Source: an uncultured Oscillibacter sp.
Lineage (GTDB): Bacteria > Bacillota > Clostridia > Oscillospirales > Oscillospiraceae
Length of the DNA: 5,730 nt
Assembly: GCA_937884915.1 (NCBI GenBank)
Contig: CALAAN010000120.1
Span: forward strand, 1 to 5,730
Reading direction: 5' to 3'
The position numbers and the translations under genes were made by a program. Shown piece by piece: positions 5,546 to 5,730 of the stretch. The notes under the pieces are model-generated. The model was given only the letters and a program-made list of their open reading frames with translations. It ran no database searches and was not told the DNA's origin. How positions within the stretch are numbered: the stretch's first letter is position 1; every line of letters begins with the position of its first letter.

Positions 5546-5730
5546 TTATTTTTGAGGTATATAGCATTCTTCCGGGGCATTTGCAGGGAGCAGCTTTTCA
5601 GCCCATGCTTCATCAGTTTCGCTCAGTTGCGGCGCGTTTTGCAGGAGCCATAGCAAATAACGGTACGGATCAAGGCCATTCTCCTTCGCCGTTTCAATCA
5701 GGCTGTAGGTCACGGCGCTGGCCTGTGCGC
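5546..5730 (-). CDS. IS66-family transposase (TnpC), C-terminal fragment
   Basis: The last 60 residues of an IS66 transposase, running in from the right edge and stopping with TAA at 5548-5546. The fragment begins AQASAVTYSLIETAKENGLDPYRY and ends LLPANAPEECYIPQK. This matches the conserved C-terminal segment of IS66 TnpC, in which an ASA-x-YS-x-ETAK-x-NGL-x-PY pattern is followed by a short helical stretch and an LLPW-type ending. The catalytic DDE residues lie upstream of this fragment, outside the window, so intactness cannot be judged. The gene is followed at once by its own terminator. The transposase acts on its own element's ends and has no evident link to the neighbouring peptidase. 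Confidence 0.88.
   Translation of the reverse strand, partial: AQASAVTYSLIETAKENGLDPYRYLLWLLQNAPQLSETDEAWAEKLLPANAPEECYIPQK

Larger units (their letters stand above)
5470..5730 (-). mobile_element. IS66-family insertion sequence, 3' end only
   Basis: The tail of an IS66 transposase gene reads leftward from the right edge. IS66 ends typically begin with GTAA and lie a short distance beyond the transposase stop. GTAACCGTCAAACC starting at 5470, 76 nt outside the stop, is the best candidate terminal inverted repeat. The neighbouring 8 bases (5462-5469) would be one copy of the target duplication. The other end is outside the window, so the boundary is unproven. Confidence 0.55.

Noticed and set aside
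5277..5567. Small open frames on both strands between the leader promoter and the IS66 gene
   Set aside because: They cross two terminators and hairpin repeats and have no ribosome binding site or protein-like composition.

Overview
The window is GC-rich and carries Gram-positive style signals: strong AGGAG-type ribosome binding sites, SigA-like promoters and U-tailed intrinsic terminators. Protein types and gene order suggest a high-GC Clostridia member of the Oscillospiraceae/Ruminococcaceae kind, probably a gut anaerobe. This placement is an inference; the window holds no taxonomic marker gene.

Left part (1-2060, minus strand): a two-gene operon. A ThiF/E1-like protein of the TcdA type (tRNA t6A to cyclic ct6A dehydratase) is followed, with a 4-base ATGA overlap, by a cysteine desulfurase of the NifS/IscS type whose last residues run off the left edge. 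A near-consensus promoter (2030-2059) precedes a leader of about 140 nt containing a nested hairpin. The two proteins plausibly form a sulfur-linked tRNA-modification module, as CsdA and TcdA (CsdL) do in Escherichia coli.

Middle (2060-2717, plus strand): one short acidic orphan protein of 129 aa, transcribed divergently from the operon. It ends at a perfect 17-bp hairpin (2681-2717) that can serve as terminator for both converging transcripts.

Right-centre (2734-5266, minus strand): a 706-aa secreted lipoprotein metallopeptidase of family M28 with a PA insert and a long helical C-terminal region. It is preceded by a layout that coding genes do not explain: a strong extended -10 promoter (5238-5266), about 335 nt of hairpin-rich non-coding sequence, and an intrinsic terminator (4898-4931) only 43 nt before the peptidase start codon. 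This is either a stand-alone structured RNA or a long attenuator/riboswitch-like leader. I consider it the most interesting object here.

Right edge (5267-5730): a gene-free stretch with several hairpins, then the 3' end of an IS66-family transposase gene with its terminator and a probable element end near 5470.
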